A stretch of 64,000 bases of DNA from Pseudolysinimonas_A sp049651805 (GCF_049651805.1 NZ_JBASCU010000050.1:3607-67606), one strand, 5' to 3'; positions 32,979 to 41,608 are shown, counted from the first letter of the stretch. Numbers and translations are program-made. The notes: generated by a model not told the origin, from the sequence alone.

Positions 32979-33188
32979 CCGAATTCCCCCGAATTCCGTG
33001 CGGGAACCCGGGCGGACGCGTCCCTACGTCCGCGGCTTCGGGTGCCGCGTGACCACGCTAGGGCGACCGGGTCGGGGTGTCATCGGCCCAGTTGGGGCGC
33101 GACCCGGAAGGGGGTGGTGGGTGTCCCCCGCTTTCGCGACGACGGGAGTCGAAACCCGCTCAGGCGTACCCCGCGCGGGTGTGCGGCG

Positions 33189-33740
33189 TCAGCCCAGCAC
33201 GCCGACCGAGGCGAGAGCGGCGCGCAATAGAGTGCCGCGGCCGCCTTCCATTTCGGCGTGGATCTGCGACGAGGATGCCTCGGCCGGCGTCATCCACGAC
33301 AGCTCCAGGGCATCCTGCCGCGGTTCGCACGTGCCGGTGACCGGCACCACATACGCGAGCGACACGGCATGCTGCCGCTCGTCGGTGAAGGGGCTGAGGC
33401 CCGGGATCGGAAAGTACTCGGCGACCTGGAACGGCAGCGGGCTCGCCGGCAATTGGGGAAACGCGATCGGCCCGAGATCCTTCTCGAGGTGGCGGAAGAG
33501 GGCATCCCGAATCGTCTCGCCGAACATCACGCGCCCCGACACGACCGTGCGGGTGATCGCCCCCTGCGGGTTGGCGCGCAGCAGCAACCCGACGCTCGTC
33601 ACGACCCCCATGCCGTCGACCCGCACCGGCACCGCCTCGACGTACAGCAGCGGGATGCGCCGACGCGCCTCGGCCAGCTCCTCGTCGGAGAGCCACGACG
33701 AGTTGGGATCGGGGGTGCCGACGGAGCTCATGCTCCCCAT
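33189..33740 (-). CDS. NUDIX-like hydrolase family protein (DUF4916-like)
   Basis: 183 residues from the ATG at 33738-33740, preceded by GAGAGAG at 8 nt; a second ATG lies three codons later and the open frame extends to 33788. The central segment resembles a NUDIX fold: YVEAVPVRVDG, GRVMFGETIRDALFRHLEKD then LG in the place of the GX5EX7REUXEEXGU box, but with only partial conservation of its Glu residues. The family occurs widely in Actinobacteria as a NUDIX hydrolase family protein. Substrate and even hydrolase activity are uncertain. Divergent from the esterase gene. Confidence 0.7.
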   Translation of the reverse strand: MGSMSSVGTPDPNSSWLSDEELAEARRRIPLLYVEAVPVRVDGMGVVTSVGLLLRANPQGAITRTVVSGRVMFGETIRDALFRHLEKDLGPIAFPQLPASPLPFQVAEYFPIPGLSPFTDERQHAVSLAYVVPVTGTCEPRQDALELSWMTPAEASSSQIHAEMEGGRGTLLRAALASVGVLG

Positions 33741-33770
33741 TGTTGCTGCTCTCTCGCTGTTTGCCCCAAA

Positions 33771-33800
33771 TGGCCCCTTGCCCGGCACCGGAAGGGGCCA
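33771..33800. repeat. 9-bp inverted repeat in divergent promoter region
   Basis: TGGCCCCTT (33771-33779) and AAGGGGCCA (33792-33800) with a 12-nt GC-rich spacer. It lies between the divergent NUDIX-like and esterase genes, just upstream of the esterase -10, so it could be an operator or a 5' hairpin of the NUDIX transcript. Confidence 0.55.
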
Positions 33801-33811
33801 TCTCGGGCAGA

Positions 33812-33817
33812 TAGCGT
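33812..33817 (+). promoter_or_regulatory. Probable -10 element of the esterase gene
   Basis: TAGCGT ends 6 nt before the ATG at 33824. The intervening TGAGGG could act as a ribosome site only if transcription started further upstream, so a leaderless mRNA is likely. Confidence 0.45.
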
Positions 33818-33823
33818 TGAGGG

Positions 33824-34453
33824 ATGCCGATCGACCCGGAACACGTGATGTGGAGCACCCCGGAACGCGAGCGCGCGGGGCGGCCGCACCTCATCCTGTT
33901 GCACGGGTACGGCAGCAACGAGGGTGACCTGTTCCAGCTCTCGCCGTACCTGCCGCTGGGTTTCGTGATCGCCTCACCCCGGGCGCCGCTGCCGCATCCG
34001 ATGGGCATCGGCTTCTCATGGTTCCCGCTCGAAGTGGAGACCGTCGACCGCGCCGAGGTCGATCGGGCCGCCGACGATCTCGCCGACTGGATCGAGCAGA
34101 TCGCGGGTAAGGCATCGCGGGTCGGCATCCTCGGCTTCTCCCAAGGTGGATGCGTCGGACTTCAGGTGCTGCGCCGTCGGCCCGGGGTCGCCGACGCTCT
34201 CGTGATGCTCGGCAGCGCCCGGCATCCCGAACCCGACCCGGGCGACGAGGCGATGGCGGCCCGCCGCCCGCCGGTGTTCTCGGGCCGGGGCACCGCCGAC
34301 GACGTGATCCCCGCGTGGCGGTTCGCCGACACCGCCGACTGGCTGCCCGACCACTCGCGGCTCACCGAGCGCATCTACGAGGGCCTCGGGCATTCGGTGT
34401 CGGAGGCGATGCTTCAGGATGTCGTCGCCTTTCTCGACGTCGAGTTCGGCTGA
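33824..34453 (+). CDS. Alpha/beta-hydrolase, phospholipase/carboxylesterase family
   Basis: 209 residues, normal length for the family. The oxyanion region LILLHGYGSNEGD lies at about 24-36, the nucleophile elbow GFSQGG near 107, the acid in GTADDVIPAW and the catalytic His in GLGHSVSE near the C-terminus. It has no signal peptide and should be cytosolic. Family members hydrolyse short carboxyl esters or lysophospholipids; the natural substrate is unknown. The gene starts 7 nt after a -10-like TAGCGT and ends 60 bp before lhr. Confidence 0.88.
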   Translation: MPIDPEHVMWSTPERERAGRPHLILLHGYGSNEGDLFQLSPYLPLGFVIASPRAPLPHPMGIGFSWFPLEVETVDRAEVDRAADDLADWIEQIAGKASRVGILGFSQGGCVGLQVLRRRPGVADALVMLGSARHPEPDPGDEAMAARRPPVFSGRGTADDVIPAWRFADTADWLPDHSRLTERIYEGLGHSVSEAMLQDVVAFLDVEFG

Positions 34454-34513
34454 GCGTCTCGAAGCCCGCGGGCGACCCGGGCGGCTGACAGCGGTTCGGG
34501 CGAAGATGTGAGG

Positions 34514-37500
34514 ATGCACGCCGCGCTCAAGCGCTTCACCCCCGCCACGCGGGAGTGGTTCGCAGGCGCGTTCCCCGAGCCGACGCCGGCGCAGGAGGGG
34601 GCGTGGGAAGCGATCGCGTCGGGGCGGCACGCGCTCGTCGTCGCGCCCACGGGATCGGGTAAGACCCTCTCCGCCTTCCTCTTCTCCCTTGACCGGCTCG
34701 CGTCGACCCCGAAGCCCGCCGACCCGAAACACCGAACCCGGGTGCTCTACATCTCGCCGCTCAAAGCCCTTGGGGTCGACGTCGAGCGCAACCTGCGCAG
34801 CCCGCTCGTCGGTATCTCGGCGACCGGGCGACGGCTGGGGCAGGAGGTTCCGCCGATCAGCGTCGGGGTGCGCTCGGGTGACACCACGAGCGCCGACCGG
34901 CGGATGCTGCAGCGCGAGCCCCCCGACATCCTCATCACCACCCCCGAGTCGCTCTACCTGATGCTCACCTCGGCGGCCCGCGAAACCTTGACCGGCGTCG
35001 AGACGGTGATCGTCGATGAGATCCACGCGGTGGCGGCGTCGAAGCGCGGCGCGCACCTCGCGGTGACGTTGGAACGACTGGATGCCCTGCTCGAGAAGCC
35101 CGCGCAGCGCATCGGGTTGAGCGCCACGGTGCGACCGATCCAGGAGGTGGCGCGGTTCCTCGGCGGCCAGGCGCCGGTCACGATCGTGCAACCGCCCGCG
35201 GCGAAGACGTTCGACCTGCGGGTCGTCGTGCCGGTGGAAGACATGACCGAGCTCGGCGTCAGAACCACGGATGCCGTGACCCCCGGTGCGGGCGAACCCG
35301 AAGAGACCGGGTTGCAGTCGGCGGGGTCGATCTGGCCGCACGTCGACCAGGCCGTCGTCGAACAGGTGCTCGCGCATCGCTCGACGATCGTGTTCGTCAA
35401 CTCGCGGCGGCTTGCGGAACGCATCACGGCATCCATGAACGACGTCTATACGGAGATGCTGGTGCCTGCGCGGGCTACTCAACCAGCGAAGGGGGTGCCC
35501 GCGCAGGTCATGGGGCAGTCGGGCGCGACCTCCGGCGCGGAGCCGGTGCTGGCGCGGGCGCACCACGGGTCGGTGAGTAAGGAGCAGCGCGCCGAGATCG
35601 AGGATGCGCTCAAGTCGGGCCGCCTGCGCTGCGTCGTCGCCACCAGTTCCCTCGAACTCGGCATCGACATGGGCGCGGTCGACCTGGTCATCCAGGTGGA
35701 GACCCCGCCCAGCGTCGCGAGCGGGCTGCAGCGGGTCGGTCGCGCCGGCCACCAGGTGGGCGAGATCAGCAAGGGCGTGCTGTTCCCGAAGCATCGCGCC
35801 GACCTGCTGGGCACGGCGGTGGTGAGCGAGCGGATGCGAACCGGGCTGATCGAGGCGATCAACGTGCCGCAGAACCCGCTCGACATCCTGGCGCAACAGA
35901 CCGTGGCGGCGGTCGCCCTCGACACGATCGAGGTCGAGGAGTGGTTCGAGACGGTGCGCCGGTCGGCTCCCTTCGCGACCCTCCCCCGCAGCGCCTACGA
36001 GGCGACGCTCGACCTGCTCGCCGGACGCTACCCGTCCGACGAGTTCGCCGAGCTGCGCCCGCGCATCGTGTGGGACCGGGTCGCCGGCACGATCGCCGGA
36101 CGCCCTGGCGCGCAGCGACTCGCGGTCACGAGCGGCGGCACCATCCCCGACCGCGGCATGTTCGGTGTCTTCATCGTCGGCACCGACCCTTCGACAGGCT
36201 CAGGGACCGGGGGGCCAAGAAGAGTCGGTGAGCTCGACGAGGAAATGGTCTACGAGTCGCGGGTGGCGGATGTCATCGCCCTCGGCGCGACGAGCTGGCG
36301 CATCGAAGAGATCACCTCCGACCGGGTGCTCGTCACCCCGGCATTCGGGCAACCCGGACGCGTGCCGTTCTGGAAGGGCGACGGACTCGGGCGCCCCGCC
36401 GAACTCGGCAAGGCGATCGGGGCGTTCACGAAAGACCTCGCCGCGAAGCCCGCCGGCATCGAAGCGAGGCTGCGCGCGAGTGGCCTCGACGAGTGGGCCG
36501 TGCAGAACCTCCTCCGCTTCGTCGAGGAACAGAAGCAGGCGACCGGAGCGGTGCCCACCGACACGACGCTGCTCGTCGAACGGTTCCGCGACGAGCTCGG
36601 CGACTGGCGCATCGTCTTACACTCCCCGTACGGCATGCCGGTGCACGCGCCGTGGGCCCTCGCGGTGTCGGCCCGCATCCGCGAACGCCTCGGCGTCGAG
36701 GGCTCGGCGATGGCGGGCGACGACGGCATCGTGGTGCGTCTGCCCGAAACGGATGCCGACCCACCCGGGGCAGAGCTGTTCCTGTTCGAGAAAGAGGAGC
36801 TCGAAGAACTCGTCACCCTCGAGGTCGGCGGATCGGCGCTGTTCGCGTCGCGCTTCCGCGAGAACGCGGCGCGCGCCTTGCTGTTGCCCCGGTACAACCC
36901 CGGCCGGCGCAACCCGCTGTGGCAACAACGCCAACGCAGTGCCCAGTTGCTGGATGTCGCCCGCAAGTACCCGTCGTTCCCGATCATCCTCGAGACGGTG
37001 CGCGAGGTGCTGCAAGACGTCTACGACCTGCCTGCGCTCGGCGAGTTGACCGCCGACATCGCGGCGCGGGCGGTGCGCCTGGTCGAGGTGGAGACGACAT
37101 CCCCATCGCCGTTCGCCCGCACCCTGCTGTTCGGCTACGTCGCCGCGTTCATGTACGAGGGCGACTCGCCGCTCGCCGAGCGCCGTGCCGCCGCGCTGTC
37201 GCTCGACCCGACCCTGCTCGCCGAACTGCTCGGCCGCGCCGAGCTGCGGGAACTACTCGACCCGAAGGTGATCGAGCAGACCGAGCTGGAGCTGCAACGC
37301 CTCGCCCCCGACCGTCATGCGAAAGACGCCGAGGGCCTTGTCGACCTCCTCCGCATCCTCGGCCCGTTGTCGGCCGACGAACTCGCTCTTCGGTGGTCGA
37401 GTAGCGATCCGGAGGATCGCGTGTCGAGACCAGGTGACCCGGACGTCGGTCTCGACACGCCCCCTGCGGGGGCTACTCGACCAGCGCGATTGGCGGGGCT

Positions 37501-39148
37501 CCTCGAAGACCTCGCACGCAGCAATCGGGTGATTCGGGCGACGATCGCGGGGCAGCGGCGGTGGGCGGTCGTCGAGGATGCCAGCCGGTTGCGGGATGCA
37601 CTCGGGGTGCCGCTGCCGATCGGGGTGCCGACGGCGTTCCTCGATCCCGTCGACGATCCCGTGGGCGACCTGGTGTCGCGGTACGTGCGCACTCATGGGC
37701 CGTTCACGGCCCAGGATGCCGCCGACCGGCTCGGGCTCGGCGTCGCCGTCGTCACCGACGTGTTGCGCCGGTTCGCCGCCGACCGCCGGGTGGTCGAGGG
37801 CGAGTTCCGGCCCGGCGCGACCGGGGTGGAATGGGTGGATGCCGAGATCCTGCGTCGCCTGCGCCGCCGGAGCCTCGCGGCCCTCCGTTCCGAGGTCGAG
37901 CCGGTGCCGCAACGCGCGCTCGGGCGGTTCCTGCCGACCTGGCACCGCTTCGGCGACCTCCGCGGAATCGACGGGCTGGTCAGCGCGATCGACCAGCTCT
38001 CCGGCGTCGCCCTTCCGGCGAGCACGTGGGAGAGCATGGTGCTGCCGAGCCGGGTGAAGGACTACACCCCGGCGATGCTCGACGAGTTGACGACATCCGG
38101 TGAGGTGCTGTGGTCGGGTCGCGGCGAGCTTCCCGGCGGCGACGGCTGGATCGCGCTGCACCTCGCGGATGCCGCGCCGCTCACCCTGTTCGAGCCGAAC
38201 CTGGCCGATGCGGGTGACCTGCACGGGCGCATCATCGACGCCCTCGCCGGCGGGGGTGCCTTCTTCTTCCGGCAACTTTCGACGGCGGTCGGCCTGACGG
38301 AGCCCGTCGACGACAAAGACCTCGCCGCCGCCCTCTGGGATCTCGTGTGGGCCGGACTCGTCGGCAACGACACCCTCGCCCCGCTGCGGGCGCGACTCGG
38401 CGCGACCCCCACGCGCTCGCGCGCCACCCCTCGGGCCCGCGGTCGCCGCGCCCCCGCCCGCGTGTTGAACGCCCTCGCCATGTCAGCGCCGCCGACGGTC
38501 GCCGGGCGGTGGTCACTGCTGCCCGCGCCCGAACCGAACACCACCATCCGCTCTGCCGCTCTCGCCGAGGCGCTGCTCGAACGGCACGGCGTCGTCACCC
38601 GTGGCGCCGTCGTCTCCGAGGGGGTCGCGGGCGGCTTCGCGCTCGCCTATAAGGTGCTCGCCGGACTCGAAGAGACCGGCCGCACCCGCCGCGGCTACTT
38701 CATCGAGGGCCTCGGCGCCGCCCAGTTTGCGACCCCGGCGACGGTCGACCGGCTACGCACCTTCGCGGCCGACCCCGAGGAGGGTGCCGCCCCCGTCGCC
38801 GTCACCCTGGGCGCGACCGATCCCGCGAACCCCTACGGTGCGGCGCTCGGCTGGCCGGATGCCGACGGCCACCGCCCCGGCAGAAAGGCCGGAGCGCTCG
38901 TCGTACTGGTGGATGGCGCCCTCGAGATCTACGTGGAACGCGGCGGCAAGACCGTGCTCACGTTCACCGCCGACGAGCAGCGACTCGCTGCCGCCGCCGA
39001 GTCGCTCACCGCGGCCGTTCGCCGCGCGGGAGGCCGGCTGCGCGTCGAGAAGATCGACGGGGAGTTTTCGCTCGGCACCCCGTTCGGCAACGCCCTCGTC
39101 GCCGCCGGTTTCGCGCCGACCCCGCAGGGCTTGAGGCTCCGAGGGTAG
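34514..39148 (+). CDS. lhr: Large ATP-dependent helicase Lhr with in-frame palindromic repeat insertions
   Basis: 1544 residues from the ATG at 34514 (a GTG two codons earlier, 34508, is also possible). Superfamily 2 motifs are intact: Walker A APTGSGKT (44-51), Walker B DEIH (168-171), SAT in LSATVRP, RAHHGSVSKEQR, and the C-terminal-half motif TSSLELGIDMGAVD and RVGRAGHQ. The Lhr-core with its winged helix and beta-barrel is followed by the long Lhr C-terminal domain. Three segments look foreign to the family and coincide with repeats: about residues 318-332, 558-567 and 961-991. All keep the reading frame. The stop lies inside the operator of the downstream vapBC module. Lhr unwinds RNA-DNA hybrids and acts in DNA repair in mycobacteria. 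Confidence 0.94.
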   Translation: MHAALKRFTPATREWFAGAFPEPTPAQEGAWEAIASGRHALVVAPTGSGKTLSAFLFSLDRLASTPKPADPKHRTRVLYISPLKALGVDVERNLRSPLVGISATGRRLGQEVPPISVGVRSGDTTSADRRMLQREPPDILITTPESLYLMLTSAARETLTGVETVIVDEIHAVAASKRGAHLAVTLERLDALLEKPAQRIGLSATVRPIQEVARFLGGQAPVTIVQPPAAKTFDLRVVVPVEDMTELGVRTTDAVTPGAGEPEETGLQSAGSIWPHVDQAVVEQVLAHRSTIVFVNSRRLAERITASMNDVYTEMLVPARATQPAKGVPAQVMGQSGATSGAEPVLARAHHGSVSKEQRAEIEDALKSGRLRCVVATSSLELGIDMGAVDLVIQVETPPSVASGLQRVGRAGHQVGEISKGVLFPKHRADLLGTAVVSERMRTGLIEAINVPQNPLDILAQQTVAAVALDTIEVEEWFETVRRSAPFATLPRSAYEATLDLLAGRYPSDEFAELRPRIVWDRVAGTIAGRPGAQRLAVTSGGTIPDRGMFGVFIVGTDPSTGSGTGGPRRVGELDEEMVYESRVADVIALGATSWRIEEITSDRVLVTPAFGQPGRVPFWKGDGLGRPAELGKAIGAFTKDLAAKPAGIEARLRASGLDEWAVQNLLRFVEEQKQATGAVPTDTTLLVERFRDELGDWRIVLHSPYGMPVHAPWALAVSARIRERLGVEGSAMAGDDGIVVRLPETDADPPGAELFLFEKEELEELVTLEVGGSALFASRFRENAARALLLPRYNPGRRNPLWQQRQRSAQLLDVARKYPSFPIILETVREVLQDVYDLPALGELTADIAARAVRLVEVETTSPSPFARTLLFGYVAAFMYEGDSPLAERRAAALSLDPTLLAELLGRAELRELLDPKVIEQTELELQRLAPDRHAKDAEGLVDLLRILGPLSADELALRWSSSDPEDRVSRPGDPDVGLDTPPAGATRPARLAGLLEDLARSNRVIRATIAGQRRWAVVEDASRLRDALGVPLPIGVPTAFLDPVDDPVGDLVSRYVRTHGPFTAQDAADRLGLGVAVVTDVLRRFAADRRVVEGEFRPGATGVEWVDAEILRRLRRRSLAALRSEVEPVPQRALGRFLPTWHRFGDLRGIDGLVSAIDQLSGVALPASTWESMVLPSRVKDYTPAMLDELTTSGEVLWSGRGELPGGDGWIALHLADAAPLTLFEPNLADAGDLHGRIIDALAGGGAFFFRQLSTAVGLTEPVDDKDLAAALWDLVWAGLVGNDTLAPLRARLGATPTRSRATPRARGRRAPARVLNALAMSAPPTVAGRWSLLPAPEPNTTIRSAALAEALLERHGVVTRGAVVSEGVAGGFALAYKVLAGLEETGRTRRGYFIEGLGAAQFATPATVDRLRTFAADPEEGAAPVAVTLGATDPANPYGAALGWPDADGHRPGRKAGALVVLVDGALEIYVERGGKTVLTFTADEQRLAAAAESLTAAVRRAGGRLRVEKIDGEFSLGTPFGNALVAAGFAPTPQGLRLRG
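35465..35507. repeat. Palindromic half-element inside lhr
   Basis: Perfect 11-bp inverted repeat CCTGCGCGGGC / GCCCGCGCAGG with a 21-nt loop containing GCTACTCAACCAGCG, which matches GCTACTCGACCAGCG of the element at 37395. It is translated in frame as VPARATQPAKGVPAQV. Confidence 0.7.
36187..36211. repeat. REP-like CCCTTCGACAGGCTCAGG element inside lhr
   Basis: ACCCTTCGACAGGCTCAGGG followed by ACCGG, a partial palindrome sharing both ends with the element at 20308. It encodes DPSTGSGTG between IVGT and the conserved VGELDEEMVYESR segment of Lhr, so a short glycine-serine loop has been added. Confidence 0.7.
37395..37482. repeat. Composite 88-bp palindromic element inside lhr
   Basis: Outer arms GGTCGAGTAGC (37395-37405) and GCTACTCGACC (37472-37482), inner arms GCGTGTCGAGACC (37419-37431) and GGTCTCGACACGC (37448-37460), all exact reverse complements. 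Small hairpins (GATCCGGAGGATC and CCCCTGCGGGG) lie between outer and inner arms. The same architecture occurs at 61531-61633. It is translated in frame within Lhr as about 30 residues rich in Pro, Asp and Arg. Confidence 0.88.
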
Positions 39149-39179
39149 ACGTCTACCCCTCCACGGTAGAATGGTAGAC
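39143..39179 (+). promoter_or_regulatory. vapBC operator and leaderless promoter
   Basis: A perfect 16-bp palindrome GGGTAGACGTCTACCC (39143-39158) covers the lhr stop codon and the -35 position. The -10 TAGAAT (39167-39172) lies 7 nt before the vapB ATG. The half-site GGTAGA recurs twice more (39165-39170 and 39173-39178). This is the expected layout for VapB autorepression. Confidence 0.65.
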
Positions 39180-39422
39180 ATGAGTCTCAACATCAAGAAC
39201 GAGCGCACCCACGCGCTCGTGCGCGAGCTGGCTACCCTCCGAGGTGTGAACCAGACGGATGCCGTCACCGAGGCGGTCGAACGCCGCATCGCCGAACTGC
39301 GCCAAGTCGAGCGCAAGAAGGAAACCATCCTGCGACTCGCCCGCGAATTCCGTCAGTATGCAGGCGACGTGGATCTCAGCACGGACGACCTTTACGACGA
39401 GGAGACAGGGCTTCCCAGGTGA
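39180..39422 (+). CDS. vapB: VapB-family antitoxin
   Basis: 80 residues from ATG 39180 (an in-frame ATG at 39171 overlaps the -10 and is unlikely). The N-terminal ribbon-helix-helix-like part MSLNIKNERTHALVRELATL and RGVNQTDAVTEAVERRI is typical of the VapB family found with PIN toxins in actinobacteria; the acidic C-terminus (GDVDLSTDDLYDEE) should bind VapC. Its stop overlaps the vapC start (GTGA). Confidence 0.9.
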   Translation: MSLNIKNERTHALVRELATLRGVNQTDAVTEAVERRIAELRQVERKKETILRLAREFRQYAGDVDLSTDDLYDEETGLPR

Positions 39423-39814
39423 TCGTCGACTCGTCGGCCATCATCGCCATTCTCGCGGGTGAACCCGAAGCCTCGGACTTCTCGGGCGCACTCGAGGCCG
39501 CGTCTCACGTGGCGATCGCCGCGCCGACCCTCGTCGAGCTCCACGTCGTCGCCGATCGCGCCCGGGACCCACGAGCTAGATCCGCCCTCGACGACCTTCT
39601 CCGCGCCGTCGACCCTGAGATCGTGGCGTTCACTGTGGAGCACGCCACGATCGCCCGACAGGCTCACCGCAACTTCGGCAGGGGCAGCGGACATCCCGCC
39701 CGCCTCAACTTCGGTGACTGCTTCGCTTACGCCCTCGCGAAGGCCACCGGCGAACCGCTGCTCTACAAGGGCGACGACTTCGGGCACACCGACATCCGAA
39801 GCGCCCTCGAATGA
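39419..39814 (+). CDS. vapC: VapC PIN-domain ribonuclease toxin
   Basis: 131 residues from GTG. Four PIN acidic residues are present: Asp4 in IVDSSAIIAI, Glu in PTLVELHVV, Asp in NFGDCFAYALA and Asp in LLYKGDDF. The sequence FGDCFAYALA is characteristic of this VapC subgroup. The stop overlaps the ATG of the nuclease gene (ATGA), so three genes are translationally linked. Confidence 0.93.
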   Translation: MIVDSSAIIAILAGEPEASDFSGALEAASHVAIAAPTLVELHVVADRARDPRARSALDDLLRAVDPEIVAFTVEHATIARQAHRNFGRGSGHPARLNFGDCFAYALAKATGEPLLYKGDDFGHTDIRSALE

Positions 39815-40356
39815 AGCGCCTGCTCGCGGTTCTCGTGGTGCTCGCCATCACGGCCTTCGCGGTGTGGATCGTCGCCACCCAGCAGCAGCCCGCCGCCACG
39901 CCGGATGCCGGCCCCGGCATCCCGGCGGTCGACGGCGGTATCCCGGCACCGGCCGACGCGCAGCAGATGACGGTCGTCGACATCACCGACGGCGACACCC
40001 TCCGGCTGCGGGACGGCAGCGGCGCGGTCGAGAACGTGCGACTGGTCGGCATCGACACCCCCGAGGTCTATCCGGTGTACGAGTGCTTCGGCGACGAGGC
40101 CGAAGCCGAACTGCTGCGCCTCGCCCCGATCGGCGGCACCCTGCTCGTCGATCCCGACGAAGACCCGTTCGACGACTACGACCGCCTGCTGCTCTACCTG
40201 TGGAACGACGACGGCACCTTCATCAACCTCGCGCTCGTCGAGGGCGGATTCGCCGAAGCCATCCGGGTGGCGCCGAACGACCTCTACTTCGACGAGCTGT
40301 TCGCCGCCGAAGACGCCGCAGCTCGCGGCGCCCTCGGCATGTGGGGCTCCTGCTGA
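39811..40356 (+). CDS. Secreted or membrane-anchored thermonuclease-family (SNase-like) nuclease
   Basis: 181 residues. Residues 1-22 form a signal peptide or membrane anchor (MKRLLAVLVVLAITAFAVWI), followed by a Pro/Ala-rich linker to about 50. The SNase OB-fold begins at VVDITDGDTLRL; the catalytic Arg and Glu equivalents lie in VRLVGIDTPEV and the second Arg in DDYDRLLLYLW. The Ca2+-binding Asp residues are in place. The ATG overlaps the vapC stop, so it may be co-expressed with vapBC. It ends two bases before the convergent membrane-protein gene. Confidence 0.88.
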   Translation: MKRLLAVLVVLAITAFAVWIVATQQQPAATPDAGPGIPAVDGGIPAPADAQQMTVVDITDGDTLRLRDGSGAVENVRLVGIDTPEVYPVYECFGDEAEAELLRLAPIGGTLLVDPDEDPFDDYDRLLLYLWNDDGTFINLALVEGGFAEAIRVAPNDLYFDELFAAEDAAARGALGMWGSC

Positions 40357-40357
40357 C

Positions 40358-41203
40358 TCAGGCCGTCGCGACCGGGGAGGTTCCCGCCCGCGCCATCACG
40401 AGACGACGGGCGAGCAACCCGAGCCCGATCACGATGACCGCGGCGACGACCTCGAAGGCGATCAGCTCGACGAGGTCGGCCCGTTCTCGCGCGGCCTGGC
40501 CTGCGGTCTCATAGAGGCCCGACCCCTCGTAGAACAGCGCCGCGAACCCGGTCGCGAGCAACAGCACCGGGGCGACCGCGAACAGCAGCACCGACACGAT
40601 TCCGCGCACCAGCGGCACGTGAGCCCCCCGCGCCAGGGTCACGGCGAGGCAGATCGCCAGCGCCGGCGCCCAGACCATGACCATCCAGGGCAACAGGGCG
40701 AACACCGTGGCCACGCCGCCGGCGACGGCACTGATCGCGCCCAGCCGTCCGAACCCGTCGCCCAGGCCGATCGCGAGCAGGATCATCGTGGTGGAGGTGA
40801 GGCCGACCGCGAGGGCGAGCAGGATGCCGCCGGTGATGCCGACGGCATCCGTGACGGTCACGATGGTCTCGGAAAAGCCGTACGGATAGAGGAACATCAC
40901 GGCGATCCAGCTCAGGGTCGCGACGATCGCGAACACGCCGGTGGCCCTGTCGAGTACTGCGTTCATGTCGAAGCCCTTCGTGGGAACGGATGCGAGGAGT
41001 GTTGCGGTGAGACGGGGGTCGCCGAAGCGGTCGAGCGCGCTGCGTTCGGCGGCGACGCGGGCCATGCCACCGGCTTCGGCCCGCTCGACGGATTCGTATA
41101 GGTGATCGGCCATCTCGTCGAGCAATTCGCGCAGGTCGCGCCGGTGGGCGAGGCGGGCCTCGACGATGCCGAGGTAGTCGTCGATCAAGCCGGACTCGGC
41201 CAT
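40358..41203 (-). CDS. Polytopic membrane protein with DUF1700/HAAS-like N-terminus, PadR partner
   Basis: 281 residues from the ATG at 41201-41203, which has GGGAGG 6 nt upstream. The first about 75 residues form a soluble helical domain (LIDDYLGIVEARLAHRRDLR, ELLDEMADHLYESVERAEAG) like the HAAS domains often found beside PadR regulators. Six or so hydrophobic segments follow (about 85-110, 118-140, 150-172, 178-200, 205-225, 245-270). It overlaps the PadR gene by 19 bp. It probably senses or relays a membrane signal, but the function is unknown. Confidence 0.75.
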   Translation of the reverse strand: MAESGLIDDYLGIVEARLAHRRDLRELLDEMADHLYESVERAEAGGMARVAAERSALDRFGDPRLTATLLASVPTKGFDMNAVLDRATGVFAIVATLSWIAVMFLYPYGFSETIVTVTDAVGITGGILLALAVGLTSTTMILLAIGLGDGFGRLGAISAVAGGVATVFALLPWMVMVWAPALAICLAVTLARGAHVPLVRGIVSVLLFAVAPVLLLATGFAALFYEGSGLYETAGQAARERADLVELIAFEVVAAVIVIGLGLLARRLVMARAGTSPVATA

Positions 41204-41523
41204 GACCGACCTCCCAGCACGCGGGTGACGGCGGTCGCGAACTGCTGCCAGCTCGCCTGCTCCCGCGCGAGGCGGGCGGTACCGGATGTCGTGATGCGGT
41301 ACTGCCGGCGGCGACGACCGTTCGCTTCGATCCACTCGCTGGCGAGCGCCCCGTCGCGCTCAAGGCGGTGCAGCACTGGATACACGGTGCCTTCGGCGAG
41401 GTCGAACACCTCGTCGCTGTCGTCGCGAAGCCCTTCGATGATGGCGTAGCCGTGCCGGGGTCCGCGGGCGAGCACGGCGAGCACGAGCAGGTCGAGGTGC
41501 CCCTTCAGCGCTTGGGTCGTCAT
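41185..41523 (-). CDS. PadR-family transcriptional regulator
   Basis: 112 residues. The winged-helix PadR motif is plain: KGHLDLLVLAVLARGPRHGY then AIIEGL, and GTVYPVLHRLERDGALASEW with RRRRQYRITTSGTARLA. It first lies upstream of, and overlaps, a membrane protein it probably regulates. Start ATG at 41521-41523; two direct repeats overlap the start and may be its binding site. Confidence 0.92.
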   Translation of the reverse strand: MTTQALKGHLDLLVLAVLARGPRHGYAIIEGLRDDSDEVFDLAEGTVYPVLHRLERDGALASEWIEANGRRRRQYRITTSGTARLAREQASWQQFATAVTRVLGGRSWPSPA

Positions 41524-41546
41524 ACCTCGGAATGCTATGCCTCGGA
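41522..41546. promoter_or_regulatory. Direct repeats over the PadR start (possible operator)
   Basis: ATACCTCGGA (41522-41531) and ATGCCTCGGA (41537-41546) repeat at 15-bp spacing, covering the padR start and its upstream region in the space between padR and the glycosylase gene. Confidence 0.4.
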
Positions 41547-41608
41547 TCGGTAGGCGTCAAGCGATCGGGTCGCCCGGTCGGCGTACCCTCACACCAGAAG
41601 GAGGCCGG

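Noticed and set aside
33001..33188. Promoter of the giant adhesin
   Set aside because: TAGCGT and TAGGGA-like words occur upstream, but none has a supported -35 or a clear relation to the ATG.
27642..33230. 1862-codon open frame on the + strand opposite the adhesin
   Set aside because: Spectacular in length but Arg/Gly/Ala-rich low complexity, no start context, and the minus strand has a signal peptide, repeats and a sorting signal.
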